NCBI RefSeq assembly: GCF_003112555.1
Contig: NZ_BEWB01000010.1
Coordinates: forward strand, 248,001 to 312,000
Length of the DNA: 64,000 nucleotides
Reading direction: 5' to 3'
Source of the DNA: Streptomyces coelicoflavus
GTDB lineage: Bacteria; Actinomycetota; Actinomycetes; Streptomycetales; Streptomycetaceae
This document shows, piece by piece, positions 17,030 through 25,512 of the stretch; within the stretch, counting starts at the first letter, position 1, and each line of letters opens with the position of its first letter. The translations under genes and the position numbers were made by a program. Under the pieces are notes generated by a model. The model was not told the origin of the DNA. It ran no database searches and saw nothing but the letters and a program-made list of their open reading frames with translations.

Positions 17030-17148
17030 TGACGGGGCGGCCCCGTGCCCGGCCGCCCCCCTCCGCACCCGAGGTCGGCGCCCCAGCGCCGCACCTCCAC
17101 CTGTCATGCCCTTGACACCCCTGCACACTCGCACGGAAAGGAAAGGCC

Positions 17149-19887
17149 ATGTCCCCCATCCCCCGCAGGTCCCTCCTCAAGGCGGCCGCCGTCGCCGGCG
17201 CCGCCGCGCAGTTCAGCTGGGCGCTCGGCACGAAGAGCGCCCAGGCCGCGCCCGCCGCCGCACCGGTCGCCGACGACAGCCCCGTCACCCTCACCTGGCT
17301 CGAGGACGGCGGCCTCGGCGCCGCCCCCGGCTCCACCGTCGGCGTCCCCTGGCCGAAGGGCACCTTCCGGGAGGACCAGCCGTTCGCCGTCACCGACGCG
17401 GACGGCACGTCCGTCCCCGTACAGTCCTGGCCGCTCGCGTACTGGCCCGACGGCTCCCTCAAGTGGACGGCCCACGCCGTCGGTTCCGGAAGCGGCACGC
17501 TCACCCTGGCCGCCGGCACACCCGCCGCCCCCGCCAGGAAGGTCACCGTCGACCGGCACGGCGGCACCATCGACATATCGACCGGCGTCATCACCGCGAG
17601 AATCGGCAAGTCGGGATCAACACTGATCAAGTCGGTCGTCCGGGGCTCCACCGAGATCGCGAAGAACGGCCGCCTCGTCCTGCTGCGCCAGCCCGAGATC
17701 GAGGACGGCGACCGGGGCACGGTGAAGTACGAGCGCTTCGACGGCGCCATCGACGAGGTGAAGGTCGAGCAGGACGGGCCGGTCCGCGCCGTCGTCCGCA
17801 TCGACGGCAAGCACCGCAAGGGCCACCGCGGCTGGCTCCCCTTCTCCGTCCGCCTCTACTTCTACGCGGGCGCCGACTCCTTCCGCATGGTGCACACCGT
17901 CACCTTCGACGGGACGCAGGAGCCCGGGAAGGCGAGCGGCGACTTCATCCGCGGACTCGGCGTCCGCTTCACCGTCCCGATGCGCGACGAGGCCTACGAC
18001 CGCCACGTCCGCATCGGCGGCGAGGGCACCGGACTGCTCCGCGAGGCGGTCAAGGGCATCACCGGACTGCGCCGCGACCCGGGAGCCGCCGTCCAGGCTG
18101 CCCAGTTCGCCGGGGAGAGGCTGCCCGACCCCGCCACCTGGGACCAACGGGTCACCACCCGCCTGAAGTACATCCCCGAATGGGGCGACTACACCCTCTC
18201 CCAGCTCTCCGCCGACGGCTTCACCCTGCGCAAGCGCACCAAGAAGGGCCACGGCTGGATCGGCGCCGGCGGCGGACGGCGCGCCTCCGGCTTCGGCTAC
18301 GTCGGCGGCGCGAGCGGCGGCCTCTCCTTCGGGCTGCGCGACTTCTGGGAGAAGCACCCCGCCCAGCTCGACATCCGCGACGCCCAGACCGACGAGGCCG
18401 AGGTCACCCTCTGGCTCTGGTCGCCCGAGGCCCAGCCCATGGACCTGCGCTTCTACCACGACGGCATGGGCCAGGACACCTTCCCCGAACAGCTCGAGGG
18501 CCTCAACATCACCTACGAGGACTACGAACCGGAGTTCGGCACCCCCTACGGCATCGCCCGCACCTCGGAACTGCTCCTCTGGGCCAACGCCGCCACCCCG
18601 AGCGCCGAGAAGCTCGCCGAACAGATCGAGGCCGTGCGCGTCCTGCCGCAACTCGCCGCCCCGCCCAAGCAGCTCATCAGGGCCAAGGTCTTCGGCCCCG
18701 GCCTCTACTCCGAACCCGACCGCTCCACCCCCGCCAAGGCGAAGATCGAGGACCACCTCGACTTCCTCTTCACCTACTACAGGGGCCAGGTGGAGCAGCG
18801 CCGCTGGTACGGCTTCTGGGACTACGGCGACATCATGCACACCTACGACGCCGCCCGGCACACCTGGCGGTACGACATCGGCGGCTACGCCTGGGACAAC
18901 TCCGAACTCTCCCCGGACCTCTGGCTCTGGTACGCCTACCTGCGCTCCGGCCGCGCCGACATCTTCCGCTTCGCCGAGGCCATGACCCGGCACACCGGCG
19001 AGGTCGACGTCTACCACCTGGGCGAATGGGCCGGCCTCGGCACCCGGCACGGCGTCCAGCACTACGCCGACAGCGCCAAGCAGCAGCGCATCGCCAACAC
19101 CACCTACCGGCGCTTCTACTACTTCCTCACCGCCGACGAACGCGTCGGCGACCTCATGCGCGCCAACGTCGACTCCGACGAGACCTTCCTCGCCCTCGAC
19201 CCGCTCCGCAAGATCCGCACCGAGCCCTACACCCCCGACCGCAACGCCCTCTCGATCGGCTTCGGCACCGACTGGAGCGGCCTGGTCTCGGCCTGGCTCA
19301 CCGAGTGGGAACGCAAGGGCCCCAAGTGGGAGAAGGCCAGGGACCGCGTCCTGTCCACCATGGAGACCATCGCCGCCCAGCCCAACGGCTTCGTCCAGGG
19401 CAGCGGCCTGTACGACCTCGACACCGGGAAGTTCGCCGTCGCCGACACCCCGAAGGTCGAGGTCTCCCACCTCTCCGCCGTCTTCGGCCTGAACGAACTG
19501 TGCGCCGAACTGATCGACCTCGTCGACATGCCGAAGTTCGAGGCGGCGTACTACGACTACTGCCGCTACTTCAACGCCAGCAAGACGGAACAGGCCGAAC
19601 GCTACGGCGCCAACTTCGGCAGCCTCATCCTCTTCCAGGGCCACTCGCGCCTCGACGCCTACGCCGCCGTACGCACCGGCGACGAGAAGCTCGCCACGCG
19701 CGCGTGGCAGAAGTTCTACGACTCCGACGGCTACAAGGAGTCGGCACCCTGGAGGACGGAGAAGCTGACCGGCCCCGCCGCCCTGGTCCCGGGCAGCGAG
19801 GCGAGCTGGGTGTCCACCAACGACACCGCCCTCTACGGCCTCGCCGCCATCGAGAACCTCGCACTCCTGGGGGACAGGATGCCGTAG
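17149..19887 (+). CDS. Tat-exported YetA/exo-rhamnogalacturonan-lyase-like enzyme
   Basis: A 912-aa secreted protein. The signal has RRSLLKAAAVAGAAAQF with a probable cleavage after AQA (about residue 33). The mature N-terminus carries VGVPWPKGTF and AYWPDGSLKWT (98-107), the pattern I associate with the YetA/PcRGLX N-terminal RIFT-barrel domain. It is followed by a beta-sandwich part and a C-terminal alpha/alpha-toroid-like half rich in aromatic residues (DLWLWYAYLRSGRADIFRF, HLGEWAGLGTRHGVQHY). Such proteins are related to polysaccharide lyase family 26 and would cleave rhamnogalacturonan oligosaccharides. GGAAAGGA precedes the ATG. It follows the YesL-like gene by 119 nt. The exact substrate is inferred. 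Confidence 0.7.
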   Translation: MSPIPRRSLLKAAAVAGAAAQFSWALGTKSAQAAPAAAPVADDSPVTLTWLEDGGLGAAPGSTVGVPWPKGTFREDQPFAVTDADGTSVPVQSWPLAYWPDGSLKWTAHAVGSGSGTLTLAAGTPAAPARKVTVDRHGGTIDISTGVITARIGKSGSTLIKSVVRGSTEIAKNGRLVLLRQPEIEDGDRGTVKYERFDGAIDEVKVEQDGPVRAVVRIDGKHRKGHRGWLPFSVRLYFYAGADSFRMVHTVTFDGTQEPGKASGDFIRGLGVRFTVPMRDEAYDRHVRIGGEGTGLLREAVKGITGLRRDPGAAVQAAQFAGERLPDPATWDQRVTTRLKYIPEWGDYTLSQLSADGFTLRKRTKKGHGWIGAGGGRRASGFGYVGGASGGLSFGLRDFWEKHPAQLDIRDAQTDEAEVTLWLWSPEAQPMDLRFYHDGMGQDTFPEQLEGLNITYEDYEPEFGTPYGIARTSELLLWANAATPSAEKLAEQIEAVRVLPQLAAPPKQLIRAKVFGPGLYSEPDRSTPAKAKIEDHLDFLFTYYRGQVEQRRWYGFWDYGDIMHTYDAARHTWRYDIGGYAWDNSELSPDLWLWYAYLRSGRADIFRFAEAMTRHTGEVDVYHLGEWAGLGTRHGVQHYADSAKQQRIANTTYRRFYYFLTADERVGDLMRANVDSDETFLALDPLRKIRTEPYTPDRNALSIGFGTDWSGLVSAWLTEWERKGPKWEKARDRVLSTMETIAAQPNGFVQGSGLYDLDTGKFAVADTPKVEVSHLSAVFGLNELCAELIDLVDMPKFEAAYYDYCRYFNASKTEQAERYGANFGSLILFQGHSRLDAYAAVRTGDEKLATRAWQKFYDSDGYKESAPWRTEKLTGPAALVPGSEASWVSTNDTALYGLAAIENLALLGDRMP

Positions 19888-19926
19888 CGGACCCGCGTGG
19901 GACGCGGGCGCGGGCACACTGCACGG

Positions 19927-20373
19927 GTGGACTGGAACCATTACCGCTTCCGCAGCCTGTGGCCGCTGCCCGCACCCGCCCCGGACGTCTACCGCGCCCT
20001 GGAACGGATCGAGGACTACCCCCGCTGGTGGCACCAGGTCCGCGAGGTCACCCGCATCGACGACACCACCGGCGTCATCCGCGTCCGCTCCCTCCTCCCG
20101 TACGACCTGAGGACGACCGTGCGGGAGGGGCGGCGGGACCCCGCCGCAGGGGTGCTGGAGGTCGCGATGAGCGGCGACATGGAGGGCTGGGCACGCTGGA
20201 CGGTCGCCCCGCGCGGCTCCGGCACCGTCGTCCGCTACGACCAGGAGGTCGTCGTCGGCAAGCCGCTGCTGCGCCGCCTCGCCGTGCCCGGGCGACCGCT
20301 GTTCCGGGCCAACCACCGCCTCATGATGCGGGCCGGACGGCGCGGCCTCGCCGCCCACCTGAACGCGGTTTGA
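19927..20373 (+). CDS. SRPBCC-fold (polyketide-cyclase/START-like) protein
   Basis: A 148-aa single-domain protein. The N-terminal YRFRSLWPLPAPAPDVYRAL, then ERIEDYPRWWHQVREV, fit the helix-grip fold with its hydrophobic ligand pocket, and the C-terminal long helix (FRANHRLMMRAGRRGLAAHL) closes it. Ligand unknown. The GTG at 19927 is favoured by the conserved start of the domain; CACACT (19915-19920) 6 nt upstream may be a weak -10 for a leaderless message. It lies between the secreted enzyme and a tRNA gene. Confidence 0.75.
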   Translation: MDWNHYRFRSLWPLPAPAPDVYRALERIEDYPRWWHQVREVTRIDDTTGVIRVRSLLPYDLRTTVREGRRDPAAGVLEVAMSGDMEGWARWTVAPRGSGTVVRYDQEVVVGKPLLRRLAVPGRPLFRANHRLMMRAGRRGLAAHLNAV

Positions 20374-20412
20374 AGGAAGCGTGCCGGGCCCTGTATTGTT
20401 CAGTCCGTTCCC

Positions 20413-20484
20413 GGGCGATTAGCTCAGTGGGAGAGCGCTTCGTTCACACCGAAGAGGTCACTGGTTCGAACCCAGTATCGCCCA
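20413..20484 (+). tRNA. tRNA-Val (CAC), copy B
   Basis: Identical to the gene at 12785-12856, including 2 flanking bases on each side; anticodon CAC. Confidence 0.95.
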
Positions 20485-20495
20485 CCCTCACGACA

Positions 20496-20531
20496 GCGAC
20501 GTGTGTCCGCAGACCATGCGGACCACGTCGC
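20496..20531 (+). terminator. terminator of tRNA-Val copy B
   Basis: Imperfect hairpin: GCGACGTG-TGTCCGCA pairs with TGCGGAC-CACGTCGC around a 5-nt loop, followed by TTCGTCGTTT. A second small hairpin (GCGCGGC/GCCGCGC, 20544-20560) follows and may serve the convergent exonuclease gene. Confidence 0.75.
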
Positions 20532-20622
20532 TTCGTCGTTTCTGCGCGGCTTCGCCGCGCGTGGTGGGGGCTCCGCCGCCCACACCCCCGCCCCGGCGTT
20601 CACGCGGGCCGGGAACGAAGGT

Positions 20623-21348
20623 TCACGCCGCCGCCGGCAGGTCGGGTCGCAGGGGCCAGGCCGGGTCCACGGCCTCCTCGCTGCCGTTGAGCGCGAACCA
20701 CGCCTGCAACCCTCGCGCCTGACCCGCGTGCCACACCGCCTGCAACGTGTGCAGTTCGGCGGGGGAGAGGCGTTCGAGGCGGGCCTGGAAGCGGCGCCCC
20801 ACCGCCCGTACGACCTCCAGCGCCGCCTGGGCGTCGGCCGCCGCGTCGTGCGCGCCCTCCAGCTCCACGCAGTAGTGCGCGCACAGATCCGTGAGAGTAC
20901 GACGGCCCTTGCGGTAGCGGTCCAGCTGCTTGTCCAGCACCCGCGGGTCCAGCACGTGCAGCGACGTCCGCTCCAGCCAGCGGCCCAGCGACGAGGCCCG
21001 GTGCCGGCGCAACTCCCGGTCCAGCAGGGTCAGGTCGAACGGCGCGTTCATCACCACGAGCGGCCGCCCGGCCCGGGCCTGCTCGGTCAGCGCCTCCGCT
21101 ATCTCGTACATCACCGGCGCCGGCCACCGGCCGTGCCGCTCCACGTGCTCCTGGGTCAGCCCGTGCACCGCCGTCGCCGCCTCCGGCACCGGCACGCCCG
21201 GGTTCACCAGCCACCGGGTCACCCGCGGCCGCAGTCCCGGCGCGTCCTGGACGACGAGGGCCGCCGACACGATCCGGTCGGTCTCGATGTCCACACCCGT
21301 GGTCTCCGTGTCGAAGGCGGCCAGCGGCCCCTCGAACCAGCTCGTCAT
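20623..21348 (-). CDS. DEDDh-type 3'-5' exonuclease (DnaQ-like)
   Basis: A 241-aa protein with an intact RNase-T/DnaQ exonuclease domain: AFDTETTG (Asp13, Glu15), NAPFDLTLL (Asp105) and HDAAAD (His167, Asp172), supplying the DEDDh metal ligands. The HGLT turn of the family is present. The C-terminal ~50 residues are a helical extension (LSPAELHTLQAVWHAGQARG). It degrades single-stranded DNA or RNA ends. The ATG at 21348 starts just before the domain. It is divergent from the DUF4365 pair. Confidence 0.88.
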   Translation of the reverse strand: MTSWFEGPLAAFDTETTGVDIETDRIVSAALVVQDAPGLRPRVTRWLVNPGVPVPEAATAVHGLTQEHVERHGRWPAPVMYEIAEALTEQARAGRPLVVMNAPFDLTLLDRELRRHRASSLGRWLERTSLHVLDPRVLDKQLDRYRKGRRTLTDLCAHYCVELEGAHDAAADAQAALEVVRAVGRRFQARLERLSPAELHTLQAVWHAGQARGLQAWFALNGSEEAVDPAWPLRPDLPAAA

Positions 21349-21519
21349 AGGGCACTCAACTCCTCGTCCGAGCGCGGCAGCTGACGCGCCGTCCCTTGTC
21401 CCGGTTCGGTGATACCCGGGCTGTTTGCGCCGTACGCCGGAAGGACACAACAGGAGTACGGGTCTTTGCAGTTCACAGACCCGCAGCGGGGATTCACCAG
21501 TTCTGGAAGGCTGTTGGTC

Positions 21520-22086
21520 ATGGCCATTGCGCAGCCCGAACGGGGCGGGCTGCTTCCGGAGCGCACCGCGCCCTCACGCGGCTCACTCGCCACCACCGCC
21601 TGCATGGAGACCTTGCAGGTCGGCTACCTCCACGCCGTCGCCGCCGCGGCGGGCTGCTCGCTCTCCCAGCCCTTCCCGGACAACGGCATCGACTGGCACG
21701 TCAGCCACAGCGCCCCCGGCCACACCGTCGACGACGAGGTCACCATCAAGGTGCAGCTGAAGGCGACGTACCAGCTCCCGCCCCACCCGGCGGGCCGCTT
21801 CTTCTCCTTCACCCTGGACAACGACCACCTGGCGAAGCTCGCCCGCACCCCGGTGTCGGTGCACAAGATCCTGGTCGTGATGATCGTCCCCCGCTCCCGG
21901 GACCAGTGGCTGCGCGCCGGCCACGACCGGCTCGACCTCAGGCACTGCTGCTACTGGACCAACCTCGCCGGACACCCCGTCACCGGACGGCGGCGCACCA
22001 CCGTGCGGATACCGACCGCGCGGATCTTCGACGACCGGGCGCTGTGCGAGATCATGACGCGGGTCGGGACGGGAGGAAGACCATGA
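21520..22086 (+). CDS. DUF4365-like protein (predicted PD-(D/E)XK nuclease fold)
   Basis: A 188-aa protein resembling the DUF4365 family: an N-terminal helix (CMETLQVGYLHAVAAAAGC), then GIDWHVSH with Asp58 and VTIKVQLKATYQ with the Q-x-K pair (79, 81). This pattern equals the active-site core of PD-(D/E)XK nucleases. A later YWTNLAGHP stretch is also family-like. ATG 21520 is chosen because the family start lies close by and GGAAGG precedes it. It overlaps the next gene by 4 nt (ATGA). Nuclease activity is a prediction. Confidence 0.7.
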   Translation: MAIAQPERGGLLPERTAPSRGSLATTACMETLQVGYLHAVAAAAGCSLSQPFPDNGIDWHVSHSAPGHTVDDEVTIKVQLKATYQLPPHPAGRFFSFTLDNDHLAKLARTPVSVHKILVVMIVPRSRDQWLRAGHDRLDLRHCCYWTNLAGHPVTGRRRTTVRIPTARIFDDRALCEIMTRVGTGGRP

Positions 22087-23357
22087 CGCACCGCCCGGCC
22101 GGCGAACCCCGGCGGTCCGTCGGACCCCTGCGGCCGGTACGGCCGCACCCGGCCGACGCCCTCGACGACCCCCTCGGGGACGGCCGCCCGCCCGAGTCCG
22201 GCACCGTCGACCCGGCCGTGCTGACCGCTCTGCTCCACCGGCACGGCTGGCGGCGCCGCGGCGGCGCCCCGGGCCGCTACGGCCGCTGGACCCCGCCCGG
22301 CCCGGCGGCCGGCGCCACCAGCCTCCTGGTGCCCGCCAGCCGTGCCTTCCCCGACAGCGACGACCTGCTCGCCGAGGCGCTGCTCGCCCTGTCCCGCAGC
22401 GGCACGCCCGCCGCCCGCGAGATCCTGCTCTCCCTCACCGTCCCCAGCGACGAGATCCGCTGGGAACGCGACATCCCGGCAGGGCCCGGAGACAGCGCGT
22501 CCTGGACCGCGGAGGAGCGGCTGCGCTCCGCCGCCCGCCGGATGCTGCTCGCCGGAGCACTCGCCACGCGCGCGCGTGCCGGCTACTACGGCGCCCGGCA
22601 CCGGCGAGCCGCCGGCGCGGCCCTGGAGAACGTCCTGGTGGGCCCCGCCCCCGGCGGCCGCCTGCTCACGGCGTTCCTGCCGGTCGGCACCGGGCGCCCC
22701 CTCGCCGTACGCCTCCACCAGGCCCTGTACGCCGCCCGTGAGGCCGTCGACTACCGGCGGGCCACCGGCGGCATGGAGGCCTTCGACGCGGCCGTCGCCG
22801 CCGGCGTCAGCCACGAACTGGCCGAGTCGCTCGTCGCCCTGGTCCGGGGCAGCGAGGGAGCCCGGATCGCCGTCGGCTGGGCGCCGGCCGCGGGCGTACC
22901 CGAGGGCTGCGGAGCCCTCGCCGAACCCGTCGAGTTCACCCCCGGAGACCTGCCCGCCCTGCGCGAGGCCGCCGCCCGCTACCTGCGCGCGGAGCCCTCC
23001 GTGCCGGTGCGCATCACCGGCACCGTCGTCCGCATGCGCCGGCCCGGACCACGCGGCACGGGCACCGTACGGCTGCGGGTGCTGGCCGGGGCCGAGGTGC
23101 CGCACGTGCGGGTCGCGCTGGACGAGGAGGGCTACCGGATCGCCGGGCACGCCCACCTCGTCGGGCTGCCGGTACGGGTGCTCGGGCGGCTGGAGAGCCG
23201 GGGCGGGTTCCGCCGGCTCACCGGCGCCTGCGAGATCACCCCCGTACAGGTCGACGACGCGGAGCGGGACCGGCTGCTGAAGGCCGTCCAGGAACACGTG
23301 GAGGTCGCGGCGTTCCTCGAGGAGACCTGCGGCGACGGAGGGGACTGCGGGGACTGA
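22083..23357 (+). CDS. uncharacterised protein with C-terminal OB-like domain, coupled to DUF4365 gene
   Basis: A 424-aa soluble protein that I do not recognise as a whole. The middle is helical and Ala/Arg-rich. The last ~100 residues alternate strands in an OB-fold-like order: VRITGTVVRMRRPGP, VRLRVLAGAEVPHVRVALDE, a YRIAGHAHLVGLPVRVLGRL segment and a final RLTGACEITPV. That region may bind nucleic acid. The start ATG overlaps the DUF4365 stop, and GGGAGGA precedes it, so the two proteins are made in equal amounts and probably act together. Confidence 0.65.
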   Translation: MTHRPAGEPRRSVGPLRPVRPHPADALDDPLGDGRPPESGTVDPAVLTALLHRHGWRRRGGAPGRYGRWTPPGPAAGATSLLVPASRAFPDSDDLLAEALLALSRSGTPAAREILLSLTVPSDEIRWERDIPAGPGDSASWTAEERLRSAARRMLLAGALATRARAGYYGARHRRAAGAALENVLVGPAPGGRLLTAFLPVGTGRPLAVRLHQALYAAREAVDYRRATGGMEAFDAAVAAGVSHELAESLVALVRGSEGARIAVGWAPAAGVPEGCGALAEPVEFTPGDLPALREAAARYLRAEPSVPVRITGTVVRMRRPGPRGTGTVRLRVLAGAEVPHVRVALDEEGYRIAGHAHLVGLPVRVLGRLESRGGFRRLTGACEITPVQVDDAERDRLLKAVQEHVEVAAFLEETCGDGGDCGD

Positions 23358-23383
23358 TTTCGCGCTGGGTGGCCCGGGGTCGG

Positions 23384-23389
23384 TACGAT
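23384..23389 (+). promoter_or_regulatory. -10 element upstream of thrS (candidate)
   Basis: TACGAT. Transcription would start at about 23397, exactly at an ATG that opens a 23-codon upstream frame (23397-23468) running out of frame across the thrS start. Confidence 0.45.
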
Positions 23390-23449
23390 CGCCCCCATGC
23401 GTGCGCTCCGGTATGGCGCCGCGGCCCCACCTTCAGTCAGGAGAGACCG

Positions 23450-25426
23450 GTGTCAGACGTCCGTGTGATCATCCAGCGGGATTCCGAGCGGGAAGAACGC
23501 GTGGTGACGACGGGCACTACGGCCGCCGAGCTCTTCGCCGGCGAGCGCTCGATCATCGCCGCCCGTGTGTCCGGGGAGCTCAAGGACCTCGCCCACGAGG
23601 TGCGGGACGGCGAGACCGTCGAAGGCGTCGAGATCTCCTCCGAGGACGGTCTGAACATCCTGCGCCACTCCACCGCGCACGTCATGGCGCAGGCCGTGCA
23701 GGAGCTGTTCCCCGAGGCCAAGCTGGGCATCGGCCCGCCGGTCAAGGACGGCTTCTACTACGACTTCGACGTCGAGAAGCCCTTCCACCCCGATGACCTC
23801 AAGGCCATCGAGAAGAAGATGCAGGAGATCCAGAAGCGGGGGCAGAAGTTCTCCCGCCGCGTGGTCACCGACGACGAGGCCCGCACCGAGCTCGCCGACG
23901 AGCCGTACAAGCTGGAGCTGATCGGCCTCAAGGGCTCCGCCTCGCACGACGACGGCGCGGACGTCGAGGTCGGCGCCGGCGAGCTGACGATCTACGACAA
24001 CCTGGACGCCAAGACCGGCGACCTGTGCTGGAAGGACCTCTGCCGGGGCCCGCACCTGCCCACCACCCGCAACATCCCGGCGTTCAAGCTCATGCGCAAC
24101 GCCGCCGCCTACTGGCGCGGCAGCGAGAAGAACCCGATGCTCCAGCGCATCTACGGCACCGCCTGGCCCACCAAGGACGAGCTGAAGGCGCACCTGGAGT
24201 TCCTCGCCGAGGCCGAGAAGCGCGACCACCGCAAGCTCGGCAACGAGCTGGACCTGTTCTCCATCCCGGAGCAGATCGGCTCCGGCCTCGCCGTCTTCCA
24301 CCCCAAGGGCGGCATCATCCGCCGGGTCATGGAGGACTACTCGCGCCGCCGCCACGAGGAGGAGGGCTACGAGTTCGTCTACACCCCGCACGCGACCAAG
24401 GGGAAGCTCTTCGAGACCTCGGGCCACCTGGACTGGTACGCGGACGGCATGTACCCGCCCATGCAGCTCGACGAGGGCGTGGACTACTACCTCAAGCCCA
24501 TGAACTGCCCGATGCACAACCTGATCTTCGACGCGCGCGGCCGTTCCTACCGTGAGCTGCCCCTGCGCCTGTTCGAGTTCGGCACCGTGTACCGGTACGA
24601 GAAGTCGGGCGTCGTGCACGGCCTGACCCGGGCCCGCGGCTTCACCCAGGACGACGCGCACATCTACTGCACCCGCGAGCAGATGTCCGAGGAGCTCGAC
24701 AAGACGCTCACCTTCGTCCTGAACCTGCTGCGGGACTACGGCCTGAACGACTTCTACCTGGAGCTGTCCACCAAGGACCCGGAGAAGTTCGTCGGCTCCG
24801 ACGAGGCCTGGGAAGAGGCCACCGAGACGCTGCGCCAGGTCGCCGAGAAGCAGAACCTGGAGCTCGTGGCGGACCCCGGCGGCGCCGCGTTCTACGGCCC
24901 GAAGATCTCCGTCCAGGCCAAGGACGCCATCGGCCGCACCTGGCAGATGTCGACCATCCAGCTCGACTTCAACCTGCCGGAGCGCTTCGACCTGGAGTAC
25001 ACGGCCGCGGACGGCACCAAGACCCGCCCGGTCATGATCCACCGCGCGCTGTTCGGCTCCATCGAGCGCTTCTTCGCGGTGCTCCTCGAGCACTACGCGG
25101 GCGCCTTCCCGGCATGGCTCGCCCCGGTGCAGGCGGTGGGCATCCCGATCGGCGACGCGCACATCGAGTACCTGGAGAAGTTCGCCGCGGACGCCAAGAG
25201 GCAGGGCCTGCGCGTCGAGGTCGACTCGTCCTCCGACCGCATGCAGAAGAAGATCCGCAACGCCCAGAAGCAGAAGGTGCCCTTCATGGTCATCGCGGGC
25301 GACGAGGACATGGCGAACGGCGCGGTCTCCTTCCGCTACCGCGACGGCTCCCAGGAGAACGGCATCCCCGCCGACGAGGCCATCGCGAAGATCGCCAAGG
25401 TCGTCGAGGAGCGGGCGCAGGTCTGA
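23450..25426 (+). CDS. thrS: threonine-tRNA ligase
   Basis: A full-length 658-aa class II synthetase. Domains in order: N-terminal TGS (1-60), the editing domain with HSTAH (His73, His77), the catalytic core with MNCPMH, FEFGTVYRYEKSG (motif 2) and HRALFGSIERFFAVLLEH (motif 3), and the C-terminal anticodon domain (about 550-658). The GTG at 23450 has GGAGAG upstream and gives the family start VSDVRVIIQ. Followed by a GC-rich hairpin and the HIT gene. Confidence 0.97.
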   Translation: MSDVRVIIQRDSEREERVVTTGTTAAELFAGERSIIAARVSGELKDLAHEVRDGETVEGVEISSEDGLNILRHSTAHVMAQAVQELFPEAKLGIGPPVKDGFYYDFDVEKPFHPDDLKAIEKKMQEIQKRGQKFSRRVVTDDEARTELADEPYKLELIGLKGSASHDDGADVEVGAGELTIYDNLDAKTGDLCWKDLCRGPHLPTTRNIPAFKLMRNAAAYWRGSEKNPMLQRIYGTAWPTKDELKAHLEFLAEAEKRDHRKLGNELDLFSIPEQIGSGLAVFHPKGGIIRRVMEDYSRRRHEEEGYEFVYTPHATKGKLFETSGHLDWYADGMYPPMQLDEGVDYYLKPMNCPMHNLIFDARGRSYRELPLRLFEFGTVYRYEKSGVVHGLTRARGFTQDDAHIYCTREQMSEELDKTLTFVLNLLRDYGLNDFYLELSTKDPEKFVGSDEAWEEATETLRQVAEKQNLELVADPGGAAFYGPKISVQAKDAIGRTWQMSTIQLDFNLPERFDLEYTAADGTKTRPVMIHRALFGSIERFFAVLLEHYAGAFPAWLAPVQAVGIPIGDAHIEYLEKFAADAKRQGLRVEVDSSSDRMQKKIRNAQKQKVPFMVIAGDEDMANGAVSFRYRDGSQENGIPADEAIAKIAKVVEERAQV

Positions 25427-25450
25427 TCGCCCGGTCCGACAGGTGTGAGG

Positions 25451-25474
25451 GGCCCCCGGGAGATCCCGGGGGCC
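25451..25474 (+). terminator. hairpin terminator after thrS
   Basis: GGCCCCCGGGA (25451-25461) and its complement (25464-25474) form an 11-bp inverted repeat followed by TTTCCC. Confidence 0.75.
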
Positions 25475-25512
25475 TTTCCCGGCCGCCCTGGGCGACGCCA
25501 TATGCTGCACGC

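Noticed and set aside
12785..20484. Integrated phage or conjugative element between the two tRNA-Val genes
   Set aside because: There is no integrase, excisionase, replication or transfer gene, and the tRNAs are whole duplicates rather than att-type partial repeats.
16443..20690. A 1415-codon plus-strand open frame spanning the YesL-like, YetA-like and SRPBCC genes
   Set aside because: It is out of frame with three well-supported genes, is Arg/Pro/Gly-rich as expected of a shifted frame in high-GC DNA, and runs through a tRNA gene.
23358..23450. T-box or threonine attenuator ahead of thrS
   Set aside because: The leader is only about 50-90 nt, has no T-box sequence and the mini-ORF has a single Thr codon.
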